This document shows, piece after piece, positions 12,431 to 25,291 of a stretch of DNA of 64,000 nt. A program made the translations under genes and the position numbers. The stretch is from Macrotis lagotis (lineage: Eukaryota > Chordata > Mammalia > Peramelemorphia > Peramelidae): the NCBI RefSeq assembly GCF_037893015.1, contig NC_133659.1, positions 11,035,385 through 11,099,384 of the forward strand, written 5' to 3'. Under the pieces are notes generated by a model, which worked only from the letters and a program-made list of their open reading frames with translations, did not search any database and had not been told where the DNA came from. Positions within the stretch are counted from its first letter, which is position 1, and the number at the start of each line of letters is the position of its first letter.

Positions 12431-12510
12431 GAGGGAAGGAAGGGAAGGGAAAGGAGAAAAGAGGAAAGGGAAGGAACAAAAGGAATGGAAGGGAAAGAAG
12501 AAGGAAGGGC
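12431..12510. repeat. Purine-rich GGAA/GGGAA tract
   Basis: Irregular GGAAGG and GGGAAA units with almost no pyrimidines on the + strand. Confidence 0.85.
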
Positions 12511-15500
12511 TGAGCTGATAGATGTGTCATCCCTTGGCCTTCTCTATCAGTGTCCATGCTCTTTATCATTATTGCTGTAGCTGGCATCACCCATACCAAA
12601 TTAATCCATGCCTTGGCCAATGATGAGTAGCACAGAAGTGACACAGTGACCTCAGGAATCTGTTGTTTCCGCATCTTTCCTGCAGCATCTCAGAAAGCCC
12701 TGGACACCCCTTTCCCATGCCCCCTGCTCCTGCTGGACTCCTGCCTGCCTGCGCTATCTGTGGATCCGCCGTCTCAGGGAGTTCCTGGGTTGGGCAGAGC
12801 TGCCCCGTCTGTTGGGATTCTTCTTTATTTGTTTGTTTTTACTTCTTTCCTCTTGCTATGAGTTCTCACCCAGAAGCATAATTTCCTAGACTATTAGAAA
12901 GGAGCTTGGAAGTCTTTGAAGAGATGGATGTGACATAGTATAGATAACTTACATGAAGTCATTTGAACCTCTTTTGCCTCCCCTCCCTTTTACAGATAAA
13001 TAAACTGAGGTTCAGCAAGGTACAATGATAGGACCATGGTCAAACAGCTAGGAAATGTCAGGGTCAGGATTTGAAACCATTATGATGAAGTGAAGAGTGC
13101 TAATTTCAAAGTCGAAGGGCCTGAGTTCAAATTCTCCTTCTGCCAGGACTCGTGTGGCCATAAGCGAGGCTGATTCCTCCTCAGTAAATGTGGGTGGGCT
13201 CCCTTCCAGCTCCGCCACTGAAGTGGGCAAACTATCTTTGATTACTTTGAGACTCTCAAAACACTTTGCAAACTAGAACATCCCCATGCTCCAGGTAGGA
13301 CCTGTGAGGTTCGAGGGGCTCCGTGGTGCTTTTTGGGGGGTCAGAGTCTTAATTTCTGCCTCAGTGATCTTTTGTATGCTCTTCTATTCAAGCCCTACCA
13401 TCCTAAGGGTCTTGGCTTTTCATTGGCCACTAAAGGGATCATCTTGATTTGTGTAGTAGGTTTTAGTGTAGTGCTTTCTTCTTTGACTTTTGCCTTTGTG
13501 CATCTATGTCTCCCACACTCCCCCGTGGCTTCCCTCACAAAGGGGCCCTTGGGCGCTTCATCCTCCATCTTAGTTCCTAAATTGTAGAGGATGGTGAGCT
13601 GCATGGGAAGAGGGTTTGCCTAGATTGGGAGCTGCCCATGGATGTGGAAAATCACAAATGCTTCTTTCACTTCATCCTGTGGAGCTCTCACAGACCTTAC
13701 CAGGCAGCTAGTTCAACTGTCTCATTTTGTCCAGATGAGGAAACTGAGGCCCAGAGAGGTTACAGGCTCATGAGATCAGAGATTTAGAGTTAGGAGGAAT
13801 ATCAGAAACCCAGCTCTCTCTTTTTACAGATAAAAAAACAGACCTCAGGATGGAGGGATGGGGACATAGTGAGGAACTTACTACCACCAGTTCCTTAAGG
13901 ATCCTGACCCTCAGTGTCTCCATCTCCATGAGAGAGTTGGATAGAGGACTCTAAGGTCCCTCCCAATTCTAGAGCCATGATTTCTCTATAATTCCTCTCA
14001 GTCTCACTTCCTTTATCTATAAAATGTCCACAAGGCTGCAGGCAGTTCTTCCTTCCTTGGGGCAGCAGAAAAGTACTCTGGAAAACTTAAGAGCTTTAAA
14101 AATCCAGGAGTCAGGGTTAATCATTGCTGTAAATGAGGTAGGAGGAGGAACAGCCCTGATAAACCTCCCTCCCTCCTCTCTGCCCTGTTTGTCTGCAAAC
14201 AATGGCCCATCTCATGCACTGTCCTGAATGCCTGGGGACCAGACCTTGGGCTATCTGCAGAAGGGCCACTCAATGGTCTCTGGGTACTGGCTGGTCACTT
14301 TGTGCACTGACCAGTCACTTTGTGTACTGGTCAGGCTCTTTGTGTACTAGATGCCCAGAGGTCTCTTTGTGCATTGGCCCCCCTTCCAGGAGCAGTGAGT
14401 GAGCAGCTCGCGTGTCTCTTGGAGCTTGAAATGTGCTGAGCTGGCTTGCTGTCTAAGCTCTGGACTCTGCTACTGCAGATCTCCTGGGTTGTGCAACCTT
14501 GGCCTCTCTCCACTCCCAGATTTCAGCTTTGCTCTTCTGGTTGGTGGATGGATCTGATTCACATTGGAGACTGGGCAGGATGAGCTCAGAGCTGGAATAA
14601 ACATTGGAAATCAGCTTGTCCTCCCCCCCCTTTCCTTTTACAAATGAGTAAACTGAGGCTCAGAAAGATCATCGGATCATATATCCAAAGCTAGAGGTTT
14701 TCTAGGCCAACCCTCACTTTTCTGATGCAGAAACTGAAACCCATCAAAGGGATGTTCTCAAAGAGAACCAATGACTTAGGGAGGGTCATGTCTTGGCTTG
14801 CTACTAGATTGGATATAAGAGGATGTGCTTTGCCCTGTGTCCCACTAACACTGTGTTTGTAATCCCCAAAGCTTAGCATAGGCTCTGGCACATAATAGAC
14901 ATAAATGAATGTTTATTGACTCACTGACTGACTCGAACTCGGGGTCTCTTGCCTCCAAAGCCAGGCTCCATGCTGAGTTGCATGGGAGATAATGAGACTC
15001 AACAGTGGGAGAATTTTGCCCATGTTCATTCAGAAGCAGTAGACCCAGGACCTCTTCTCTCACAAGAAAATGATGAGTTGAGCCATAATAGACAAGAAAG
15101 CAAAGGAGCATCAGACTGCAGGAACCTGACCAGACCATTGTGTAGTGTCTGGATTCCCCTTTCTTCCTTGTGTTTGCCTATTGACTCCCTTGGACCTGGA
15201 GATAGAGGGTTCCCCCACCTCTACCACCCCCAGACTGTCTTAATAGAGAAGGAAGACCTGCGTTGGCATCCTGCCTTGTACTCTCAGGCAACCCACTATG
15301 GGCGCACTTGACTTCTGAGACTCAGAGATGGCCATTTTTGTAGATGGCACTGGGAGTCCCCCATGGATGAAATCCTAGATCCTTTTCATATTGACTTATG
15401 CTCTTAGGCAATGTGCAGACTGACAGAGCAGCTGTTCTCTCTTTATCACTTCAGAACCAGATAAAATTACCAAGAGTGAAAATATAGTAAACCTCTGGGG

Positions 15501-17097
15501 AAAGAGGACTACGTTTGGAGTCAAAAGAAACCTGATCCCAGCCCTGCCCAAGCTGCAGGACATGATGTTTAAATGATTATTGACTGGTGGGATCTAGGCA
15601 GGTCACAACTCTGAGATTCAGCGTCTGCATCTCGAAAGTGGGAGCCCTGACCCAAAGACCAAAGACAGAAGGCAAAACCTCCTACAGAGAAAAATATTGA
15701 TGACAGTGGTTTTGGTTAGATCAAGGAACTAGAATCAAAGTGGGTGGACCTCAGGTAATGGGGTAAGGATGTGGTAGAATATTACTGCCTTGTTAGAAAT
15801 GACAGAAGAGACAAATTCAGAGAAAGCATAATGAACTGATGCTGAGCAGATTGCGAACTGTTTATTACCTGAGTTCAAATCCACCTTCATACACTCACTA
15901 ATTTGTGATCCCTGGGCAAAAAAAAAACACCTTTTCCTGCCTCAGTTTCCTCAACTGTTAAAATGGAGATAATAAGAGCCCCTAGCTCCTAGTAGGGGGC
16001 TGATAGCTGCTTAGCCCATTCCCCTCCCCCACCCAGTGACTACAGCATTATGAAGGACCAGTTGGATAGATGGAATAACTCTAAAGATGGATGGCTAGGG
16101 CTCTTTCAGCTCTATCATTCAGCAAGCCAAACACTGCTGGGCGGTTCAGACACAAAGATAATGGATACAGGAGACTTGAACTTGGTTCTAGCCCACGGGA
16201 AGATAAGACTGGAGACCCAGAGAGATGAAGGATGGAACGGGGAAGGGATCAGAGATAGAGGGGCCTGCTCATAATAGGTGATGAATTCTTGTTTGTTGGC
16301 TTCACTTTATAGGTAAAGATCTTGGCCTTAACATAGAGAAGAGCCACTTCTCATTCTATAGGGAAGGAAGAAATAATGAGAAATGTTTTAAGGGATCTGA
16401 GACAAGGAGAAGAGAGAGCCCTCCCAGAATGTCCACAATGGATTTGTTTATTTGTTTGTTAGCACAATATAAGACAAGATGATCATTTGAAAGGGGGGTG
16501 AGTGAAGTGGGAGGCTTGAAGGGACAAGAGAAGGTTCAGAACAGTCAGAGTGGTGAGAGGCATAGGGAATCGATGGGGAAGGAGTCAGTGGATTGCCACG
16601 AGGCAGTGAGTGCCCAGCTGCAATGATGACATAACAGAATGTGCAGTGGCCCCAGTCAGGGATCTGGGCTGTAGTCTGTATTTTCCTTTGGCATTGCAAC
16701 CAAATGAGGAACAGGCTCCATGGACTTGGGGACAACCTCTCTCATCATGGTTTTTGGGACATATCTACGTGTAATATCTCACATACATGAGCCGGTTCTC
16801 TAACCACATGCTCTGGTGGAAGCACAGCCATTTCTCCCTTTATCCATAGAGTTTTGAATGTTTTTAAAAATCTCAGCATATTTTCCCATGATTTCCATTC
16901 TTAGTTGTGAATGTTTTATCTCCATTTCTGTTTTTGTTTTTTGGTGAAAGTGACTCTAAACATGTTTGATCTTTTTCATTTCTCTGTAGTTTGGCTCTTG
17001 GTCTAGTAGTTAATGATCTTTTTCAAGAAACAAGAATGTTTATTCTTTCTCATTTATTTCCCCAGGCTATGCCGGGTGCTCTAGACACAAAATTAAA
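12511..17097. other. Gene-free stretch, MIR and L2 remains
   Basis: MIR-type segments at about 12985-13215, 13690-13960, 14630-14715, 15500-15640 and 15870-15990. L2/CR1 pieces at about 14855-14930 and 16095-16215. A loose roughly 24-bp repetition (CACTTTGTGTACTGG-like) lies at 14290-14375. No coding support. Confidence 0.45.
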
Positions 17098-17218
17098 TGA
17101 AAGGGAGGGAAGAAGCAAAGAGGGAGGGAGGAAAAAGAAAGGAAGGAAAGAAGGAGGGAGGGAGAAAGAAAGGAAAGGAAGGAGGAAGAAGGAAAGGAGG
17201 GTGGGAGGGAAAAAGTGA
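17098..17218. repeat. Purine-rich GGAGG/GAAAGGAA tract
   Basis: About 120 bp of nearly pure purine on the + strand. Lysine- and glycine-rich frames through it are artefacts. Confidence 0.85.
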
Positions 17219-20200
17219 AGGCCATATTTTTAAAATTAAAACAAATCGAAACAAATTCACTTGTTAGAAGATGCCACCAAAATCCACCATTTTCATTCAG
17301 GACTGGTCTCAAGAAGGGGAAGGCATTGGGATGGTCAACCTGGATCATTTCTTCAAGGATTTAAGGGATTGTCCTCTGAGAGAGGGACTGAACTAACTCA
17401 GGGACCAGAAGGCAGGTTAGTAGCAGTAATTAAGTGAAAAAATCAAAGATTTAGGGAGAGGGAAACTCTCCTCAGAGTTGCTGCTTTTTCCATGTGTAAT
17501 GGGTTGCCCCTCACTGGAATTCTTCAAGCAGAGTCTGAATGGTGAATAGTTGGTGCCTAGGCTTGTGTAAAATTTCTTCTATTTGCCTACCTCCACACCT
17601 TAGCCCATTGTGTTTTCTCTACTTGAATTGCCTTTCCCTGATTTCCATTGCCATCGCTTCTTTTACAGTCGTAGGATCTATAGTTGCCAGGAAGTTCATA
17701 TATCATCTGGTCAGTCTCCTCATTTTACAGGAAAGGAAACTGAGACTCAGAAAGTCTGTAAACTGAATACAAAGAAAGGCAAAAGACAGAAGGCAGACCT
17801 TGTTCTCAAGGAACCCCCAGTTCAGGGGGGGGGGGGAACAACATGTTAACAGTTGGGTGCCAACCAGATCTATTCAGAGTAAATGGGAGATAATCACCAT
17901 GGGGAAGGTGCCAATTGTAGAGGTGATTGCCCAGATATTAACTGGGGTTGTAGGATGCCAGGCAGGTGGGAAGCTGAGGAAGGAGTCAGAGAGAGTGACT
18001 CGTCACCCAGGGACTAAATGGCTGAGGTGAGACTTGAGTCCGGACCTCTTACTTCAAGCCCAAGGTCCTTCCTTCTCTGGCCTGGTTCATAATAACCCTG
18101 TTCTGTTCAGTATTAAGGAGTCCTGGGTCCCTGGAGTGACTGTCTGGCAGCTATTGATTCCTGATGATCTTTTGGGTTGGCAACTGCACTAAACTGAGAC
18201 CCCCCAGATCCAATTCCCACCTGAGATGGTCACCATCAGTGTAATCTGAGGCAAGTCCCCTACTGCCCCTTAGCCTCAGCTTCCTCATCTGTAAAATGCA
18301 AGCAATAACACTTTGTAAGTTTAAGCTGAGAACTTTACAAACTCTTAAGTGTGACACACACCACATCTAGTATTATTGCTAATAATAATAGTTTGCATTT
18401 AGACAGCAAGTTAAGGTTTGCAGAGTGTGATACAAATACTGTTCCACTGAATCCCCAGCACCCTGGGAGATTTGTGTTGTTCAGTTGTGTCCGATCCCTG
18501 GACCTCTGTCCATGGGGTTTTCTTGGCAAACAGAAGTTAAGTGACTAGTCCAAGGTCACACAGCTAGGAAGTTTCTGAGACTGGATTTGAACTACGGTCT
18601 TTCTGATTCCATGCCCAGCATACTCTCCATTCACTGTACCACCTAACTACCTCTATTATTATCTCCATTTTTCACTTGGGAAAACTGAAGCAGACAACCG
18701 TTAAGTGACTTGCCTAGGGTCACAGAGTTAGGAGGCTGAATTTGAACTGAGGTCTTCTGCCTCTAGGTCCAAGCTTCATTGGACTGAGCCCCTTGGATTG
18801 ATGCTGTTGTTTGAATCCCCCTCCTTTTGATTATTAGCTCACTGAGGACAGGGACAATGTCTCATTCATCTCTGCCTCTGGCAGACCCAAGCTGGAGTAG
18901 AGAAGAGCTCAAAAAACATCTGAAGTGTGCCATCTTAGCTTGAAAGTAGGTGCAGGAGGAAGACCTGGGATGTGCTAGGGACGCCCCTGTGGAGAGGCCA
19001 GGAAGCCGGTCCCGATTGTGCCTCTTCCACACATGGTCCCGGCTAGTCCCTCGTGCCCTCCCCTAAGGAGGGGACTTTTTCCCTTCTCTGTCTGGGACCC
19101 ACTTGATGTACTACTGGGGTTCGGGATCAACCTCTCTGTGTCTGAGAAGGCCCTGCCATGGAGGGTAGGAAGCAGATTGGAGTTGGATATAAGGAGAAAC
19201 TTTTTACTGAAGATTTCCCTCAGTCCACAGACATGTATTAAGCAACTACTGTATCCCAGCCACTGGACTAAGCACCAGGGTATAAAGAAAGGTAAAAATA
19301 GTCCCTGTTCACATTCTGTTGGGAGACAATGTGAATACGACTGTGTGCGAATAAGATGCATGTGGTGTAAGTGGAAGAGAGATGTGGGGTCCAGCTCAGT
19401 CTTAAAGGAAGGCAACATTCCAAAGAAGAGACGATATGGAAATAGCTGGGTCCATTCAAGCTAGATCTCAAGGAGATGGAAAGCAATCTCCAAGGGTGGG
19501 GTGACATCTTCGTGCCTGGAGATCCCCAGGCGAAGATGATTCCCTTGTTGTGATTGTATGTTGTGGAGGTGACTCATGCCCTAGGCAGGTGGTTGAGCAG
19601 GTGAGCCCATCTGGTGGAGCAAGTTGTGGTGGACTCAGATCTCATCTCAAACACCAAGAACTTGGTGACCCTGAGTGAGTTTCAGCTTCTCTGAGGTCTG
19701 GGTTCATCTCCTAGCATCCTTAGTTTTCACCTCCTGGGACTGTCACAGGGATGGCATCGGAGGATGCCTGGAGCTGGGCACCACAAACTGGGAAACCTCA
19801 GGAAATGTCCCCATCGGCTGGGGCTTATGCCTAGTTGTCTGTTGGTTGGTTGACTGTTGGGGGGGGTTGGGATTTTGTTGGTTGTTGTTTTGGGTCAGGA
19901 CCTGGGATTTCATTACCATTGGAAGGGAGAAAGCTCCCTTGACCAATGCCAGTGATCACTTGCTTGGCAACTTAAGGTCTAGAGCAAGGACAGGTAACAA
20001 CAACAGGAACTCAGCAGACACTTTACATACAATCAGCGTGTGTCAGAGGTGAGGCATGAACCTGACTCCAGGGTCGGCTCTTTGATATTTATATTACATG
20101 ACCTTTCATCAGAGACGAAGGCGCCATCTTCCTCCTACCCTCACCCGCTCAGAGTCACACAACCAGTAAGGATCTGAGGCTGAATTTGAACTCGGCTTCC

Positions 20201-21177
20201 TGACTACAAGTTAAGCACTCTAGCCACTGCACCACCTCACCACCCCTGGGACCACCATCCCCAATCTGCCTGAGCCTCAGAGCAGTGATGAATCCAAGGA
20301 CCTCCAGTGCCTTACACAGCAGATTTGTAGTGTGTGATACCAGAGGTATGATCATCATACCAAGTCCTTTCCAGAGTCTAAGATTTAGTGGCTAGAAGAT
20401 GCTCAGGCAGTCTGTTTTTTTCCTATGTTGTGTGACTGTAGCCAAGCACCCAAACCCCCAGAGCCTCAGTTTCCTCAGTTGTAAAATGAGGATAATACCT
20501 GAGGATCACAGGAGATGGCTTAGCTCATATGCACTTCCAACGTCAGAGCAGAGATTCAAGCTGGAAGACACCTTGGGGGCTGTGCAAGCCAGCTTTCTCT
20601 TTCAATTTAAATTGGGGAAACTGAGTCTCAGGAAAGTGAACCCACAGAATCAAAGTTCTAGGTTCAGAAGGAACCACCTAGTCCACCCACTGCCCTATTT
20701 CATAGATGAGGAGTCTCAGGAAAGTAAGGAATTTACCCTTGTTTATGCTTTAAGTCTCAGAGATCGGGTTTGGACCCAGAAAGCTTCTGGGGGGGAGGGG
20801 AGCAATTTGGCAGTGAAGATGGGGCTGAGCTAGGTGAACAGAGCACAGAACAGTTTGGGTCACATGGACCCTTTCTCTCCTTTTCTCTAACTCAGCCTCT
20901 TTCCTGAGTCCTTTCTGTTCTGCCAGCCAAGCCCTTATCTCCTGGTTTGACGCAGAGTTGCCCCCTCTGGGCAGATGGACCCTGACCTTCTTCCCTGGGG
21001 TCCAAAGGAGTCTGGGGGTGGGGGGACTGGTTTTTCCTTGGGAGGGAGTGAAACAGTAGGAGAAAAAGACCAGAAACAAGCTCAGACTGGGCAGACTGGG
21101 TGATCCAGGGAAGATCACCCAGTGGTCAGGTTGATTTTAAAGCTATAAGGAATTGCAACTGGGGGCTGTGTTGAACT
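17219..21177. other. Gene-free stretch with several SINE and LINE pieces
   Basis: MIR (+) about 18180-18330, MAR1-like SINE (-) about 18475-18657, SINE (-) about 18660-18775, L2 3' end about 18825-18930, CR1/L2 piece about 19222-19470, SINE (-) about 20140-20245 and MIR (+) about 20440-20520. A G12 run is at about 17826. No exon supported. Confidence 0.5.
18475..18657 (-). mobile_element. MAR1-like SINE
   Basis: TTGTTCAGTTGTGTCCGATC at one end, GGTTTTCTTGGCAAAC, then CAAGGTCACACAGCTAGG and CACCTAACTACCTC. This is the usual RTE-tailed CORE-SINE layout on the minus strand. Confidence 0.7.
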
Positions 21178-21420
21178 CTAGCTAGTTCCATAGTGCAGAG
21201 CCTGGAGTCAGGAAGACCTGAGTTCAAATCCAACCTCAGACAGTTACTAGCTGTGTGAACCTGGGCAAATTACTGAACCTGTTTGCCCCAGTTTAGGCTC
21301 ATCTGTCAAATGAACCAAAGAAGGAAATGACAAACCTCTCCAATATCTCTGCCAAGGAAACCCCACATGAAGCCCCAAAGAGTTAGATATAATTGAAAAT
21401 GACTGAGACACACCAAAGCA
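21178..21420 (+). mobile_element. MAR1-like SINE
   Basis: CCTGGAGTCAGGAAGACCTG head, GTTCAAATCCAACC box, TACTAGCTGTGTGAACCTGG, then a tail with GGAAATGACAAACCTCTCCA and AAAATGACTGAGACACA. It is near full length. Confidence 0.8.
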
Positions 21421-24400
21421 GCAGGTCAGCTTCAGAGTAACCAGTGTGAAGTACAGCAGCCCCCCAAAGGCCCTACTCTGGTCAACCTGGGCTCCTCCAG
21501 TCACTGGACTCCTTCTCTCTGTTACCTCCTGCCTTGGTGAGAAAGTGGAGATCATTTCAGAGGGGTACCCTCACCCACTCTCCTTTCTCCTCTTTACACT
21601 TCTCCTCAGGTCCTCTCTTCTTCCCTTCTTCACTTCCCAAGCCACTTCTGCCACTGAAATCTATCTCATCCCTTCCTGCCTGGTCCAAGACATTAATTTA
21701 TATAGTATTTGAAGGTTTGCCAAGGTCTTTCTGTATATTCTTTCCCTTGAGCCTCCTGGAAAGTAGGTGCTATATATTATCCTCATTTTTGAGGATATGG
21801 AAACAGACTGAGAAAAGCTAAATGACTTGCCCAGCAGTGTCCAACCAGTATGTGTCAGAGGCTGATTTTGAACTCGGATTTTCCTAATCAGTCAAGCACT
21901 CTAGCCTAACCTGTCTGAGCCTCAGTTTCTTCCTCTATAAAATGAGGGGCTCAGACTAAGTGACCTCTAAAGACCCTTGAATCCCTAGACCGATGATCCC
22001 CTGGACCTCCAGGGTCTTGCACATAGTAGGTGCTTTGTACTTAGTATCATGTGGGCATTGTACCAGCTTCAACCTCCAGCATACTTCATAAGTCACCAGT
22101 GGCCTCATTGCCGGACCCAATGACCTTCCCTAAGTCCTTATTCTTCAGGGCTCCTCCAGCATCAAACACTGATTGACTGATGACTCCCCTCTTTCCTGAA
22201 GCCTTCTCTTCTACCATTTTCTTTAAACACACAGCAGATTGGTTTCCTTCCTACCTCTTGGGTCCCCTTCTGCCATTTTGCTGACTTTCCCTCCTCCTCT
22301 CCTGTAAAGATGCACCAAAGCCAAGGCCTTCCTTGATTCCCTACTTTTTCCTCTCATATGTCCTGTTCTTCCCAGCTCTCCTATCTCTTCTGGTAGTTCA
22401 GCAAAGTCCTTAGGGTCATCTTTCCCAAACCCAACATCCATCTCCAATCCTCTCCCAGCCTCCAGGTCTTTATCTCTGTCCACTAAACCCTTCCACTTGA
22501 ACTTCTCATTTCCTCAAACAATATAAATAAAACAAAACCAAATTCACCTGCTTTTCCCCACACCTGCTACTCCAGTGGACATGGACATTTCCATCACCAT
22601 TTTAACCACCCTGGACCCCCCAGGGACTGTTCTACTTTTATAGCTACACTCCTAAAGGCTTTGTGAACCTAGAAGACTTCCAGTCAGCCTTGACTCCTTC
22701 CTTTCTGACTCCTATGTCCAGGTGGATACTAAGACTTCATGATCCTTCTCACTGTGTCTTGTATTTATCTTTTCCTTTCTATTGGTCACCATCCCCTCTT
22801 CCAGATTCTGCTTACCTAGCTCCAGGTTCTTTTGATACTTTTGTGATGGTAAATTAGGTCATCTTTTATCTCATTTCTTGCCCAGCCCTTAGTCACTGAG
22901 ACCAGGGAAGACTAATTTAGAAATTTGGTGGCCACCCCCTTGTCCAATCATCTTGATTTTTATTCTGACTGGAGAATCAAGTAAGGTTGATGACTTTGTC
23001 CATCTCTGCCTCACTTCAATCCAATGCACTCACTAGTCAAGACATCATGGGTCCTCTTCTAGGATAAACAACAGCCTTGTTCCGGGACTAGTTGAGGTCA
23101 TCTATGAACACATATCAATCCATCAGCCAACAAAAACTTGTTCAGAGTCTGCTAGGTTCTAGGTCTGAACCTCTCAGTGAGGATTCCAGACCCAATGGAA
23201 CCTGCCTTCAAGGAGCTTATTGTTATAGGGGGAAGAGGTTGTCTACACAAATAAAGTTCAGTCAGCAATTATGAAGTGCCCTCTCTGTTCTCACTTGTCT
23301 TGCAACCCCTGCCCAGTGGCAGAAGTCATATGATGCATGTAAACATGTACATGGGATATGTGATCTGGCAATAATCCCCCCCTCTCCCCTTCCTTGGCAG
23401 CCAACAGATAAACCGCAGCTGCCCTAACTGGGCTCTGGTGATTACTGCTCTGCCTCCGAGCCCCACCTTCTCCAGGGAGCTCCCCTCTTTCACTACCTCT
23501 CCTGAGCTCTGGCCCTGCTTCCTGTCAGCTCTACCCACTTCCTCAGCCCAGGAGCTCCCCTCTACCCTTCGGGTCACCCTTGCCCAGAATAGTGCTATAG
23601 GTGCATAATGGGGAAGTCATTGTCCCTCGGGACTTCCTTCCTGGTGGCCTCAGTTTCCCCCCTGTCTGACATCAGGACAGCTTGTTAAATGATGTGAATG
23701 ATAATCCTGGACTCCTGAGATCCATGAGGGCCACAAATGGTCACACTATGATGAATAATAAGAAGCTCAGCATCAACCCTAACTTACCTCCTTTGAGTCT
23801 CCCAACATACCATTCCTGCAAGATGGGTGCCATTGTCCTCCACTTTTACAAATGAGAATGTTGAGGCTAATGATTAATTTGTATTTGTTTTTAATAATTT
23901 ATTATTCATTTATTGTTTATTCATGGTGACTAATCATTAATCATAATAAGGGAAGTGAAGAGACTTACCCAGAGGCACATAATAAATTCATGAGACAGGA
24001 TTTGAACTCAGGTCTTCTGGACTTTAATTCCAGAGTTATAGCTCTGCTTCATTTCTCTGGGATTTTGTTTCCTCCTAGGTAAAAATGAGGGGCTCAGACT
24101 AAATGATCCCTAAAGTCTCTCCTGACCCTCAGTCTATGATGCTCTTATTACTGGATAAAACCTCCCTTGTCACCCGATGCATGCTCGTTATATCAGTAAG
24201 CATTTATTAAGCCCCTGCTGTGTGCCAGTCACTGTGGACTATAAGAAGAGGCCAAGGGCAGCCGGAGGGGCTCGCTCACCGTCGGTACAAAGGCTGTGCA
24301 CAAACAAGATGCCGGCTGAACAGGAAGCGATGAAGCCGGAGAAGACCAGAGTGAAGAGGGTTGGGGCGGCTTCCTGTAGCAGCTAGGGTTCTGCTTGGGG

Positions 24401-25098
24401 CTGGGAAGCCGGGAGGTCAGAGGGCAGAACAGAGAGGCGAGCGTTCAGGCCCGCGAACACTCAGAGAGAGTGGCCGGAGCCAACCAGGGATGGAGAGTCT
24501 TGTTCGGATGGAGAGAGCGGGCCGAGCAGGGAGGTGTGAGAAGACTTAGGGGTGCCGTGGTCACCTCCCTCTATCACCAGCTTCACCAGTGACCCATCAA
24601 CTGACCTCTCTGGGGCAGTTTTCTCCCAGTTCCAAGTCTATGCCAGTCTCAACAATGACAGTGCCAACATATGAGGGGTCACTGCCATCTTGTCTATGGT
24701 GTCCCCTCCCCAGCCTTGTTCTAAAGCAGCAGGAGGAAGAGGAGAAAGAGGAGAAAGAGGAAGGGGAAAAGGGGAGGGGTAGTTCTCCAATGTCCTAAGT
24801 TCACCCTCTCAGCCACGAGGGTGCCACCAGCCCAGTTGTTCCACAAGCATGCTGGTGGTTGGCATTCATCAGCACTGGATCTGCCCCACATGGCAGCACA
24901 CCTGCCCTCCCAGGCCTCCAGGGACAAGCAACGGGGCCAAGGGGAGGGGAGAGAAAGAAGTCGGGCTTCCAATAGCTTCATCCCAGAGACTCCAGGCCCA
25001 GCCTTCAGGAAGCTGATCTCCCAGCAAGCTGGAGGAGGCAGATGGGGCAGGAGTTGGGGCACAGAACCAAGGGACCTGTCAGTGCTACAACACAGGGT
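21421..25098. other. Gene-free stretch dominated by L2/CR1-like remains
   Basis: SINE/MIR (-) about 21730-21900, MIR (+) about 21905-22010, an L2-like body over much of 22015-22920, CR1/L2 pieces about 23110-23265 and 24185-24500 (GGCTTCCTGTAG...), MIR (-) about 23860-24030. The 24185-24560 part has more CpG than its surroundings but looks LINE-derived, not like a promoter. Confidence 0.45.
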
Positions 25099-25291
25099 GG
25101 ATAGAGCACTAGGCCTGGCAGCAGTAAGACCCAAGTTCAAATTCAGCCTCGGCCCTCTCTATGGATAGAGCACTAGGTTTTAGCAGCATCAAGACCTGGG
25201 TTCAAATTCAGCCTCGGCCCTCTCTATGGATAGAGCATTAGGTTTTAGAAACACAAGACCTGGGTTCAAATGCAGCCTCAGTCCTGCCCTG
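25099..25291 (+). repeat. Three tandem copies of a tRNA-like SINE head
   Basis: GGATAGAGCACTAGG followed by GTTCAAATTCAGCCTC starts at 25099, 25163 and 25228, a period of 64-65 bp. The connecting GGCCCTCTCTAT is shared between units. Each unit holds the A-box/B-box region of a MAR1/WSINE head without its body. Confidence 0.85.

Noticed and set aside
19018-19464. 148-residue + frame and 147-residue - frame
   Set aside because: Overlap a CR1/L2-type piece, lack recognisable domains and have no supporting splice context.
20955-20980. CTCF-like site (complement of TGCCCCCTCTGGGCAG)
   Set aside because: Only the AGGGGGC core matches and the rest of the consensus is poor.
24185-24590. Possible CpG-island promoter
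   Set aside because: The CpG-richer segment resembles a CR1/L2 3' region (GGCTTCCTGTAG, AGCGTTCAGGC). No promoter motifs or first exon were identified.
25099-25291. tRNA genes suggested by A-box and B-box-like sequences
   Set aside because: The boxes are degenerate (GTTCAAATT instead of GTTCGAATC), no cloverleaf can be drawn, and the context is SINE heads.
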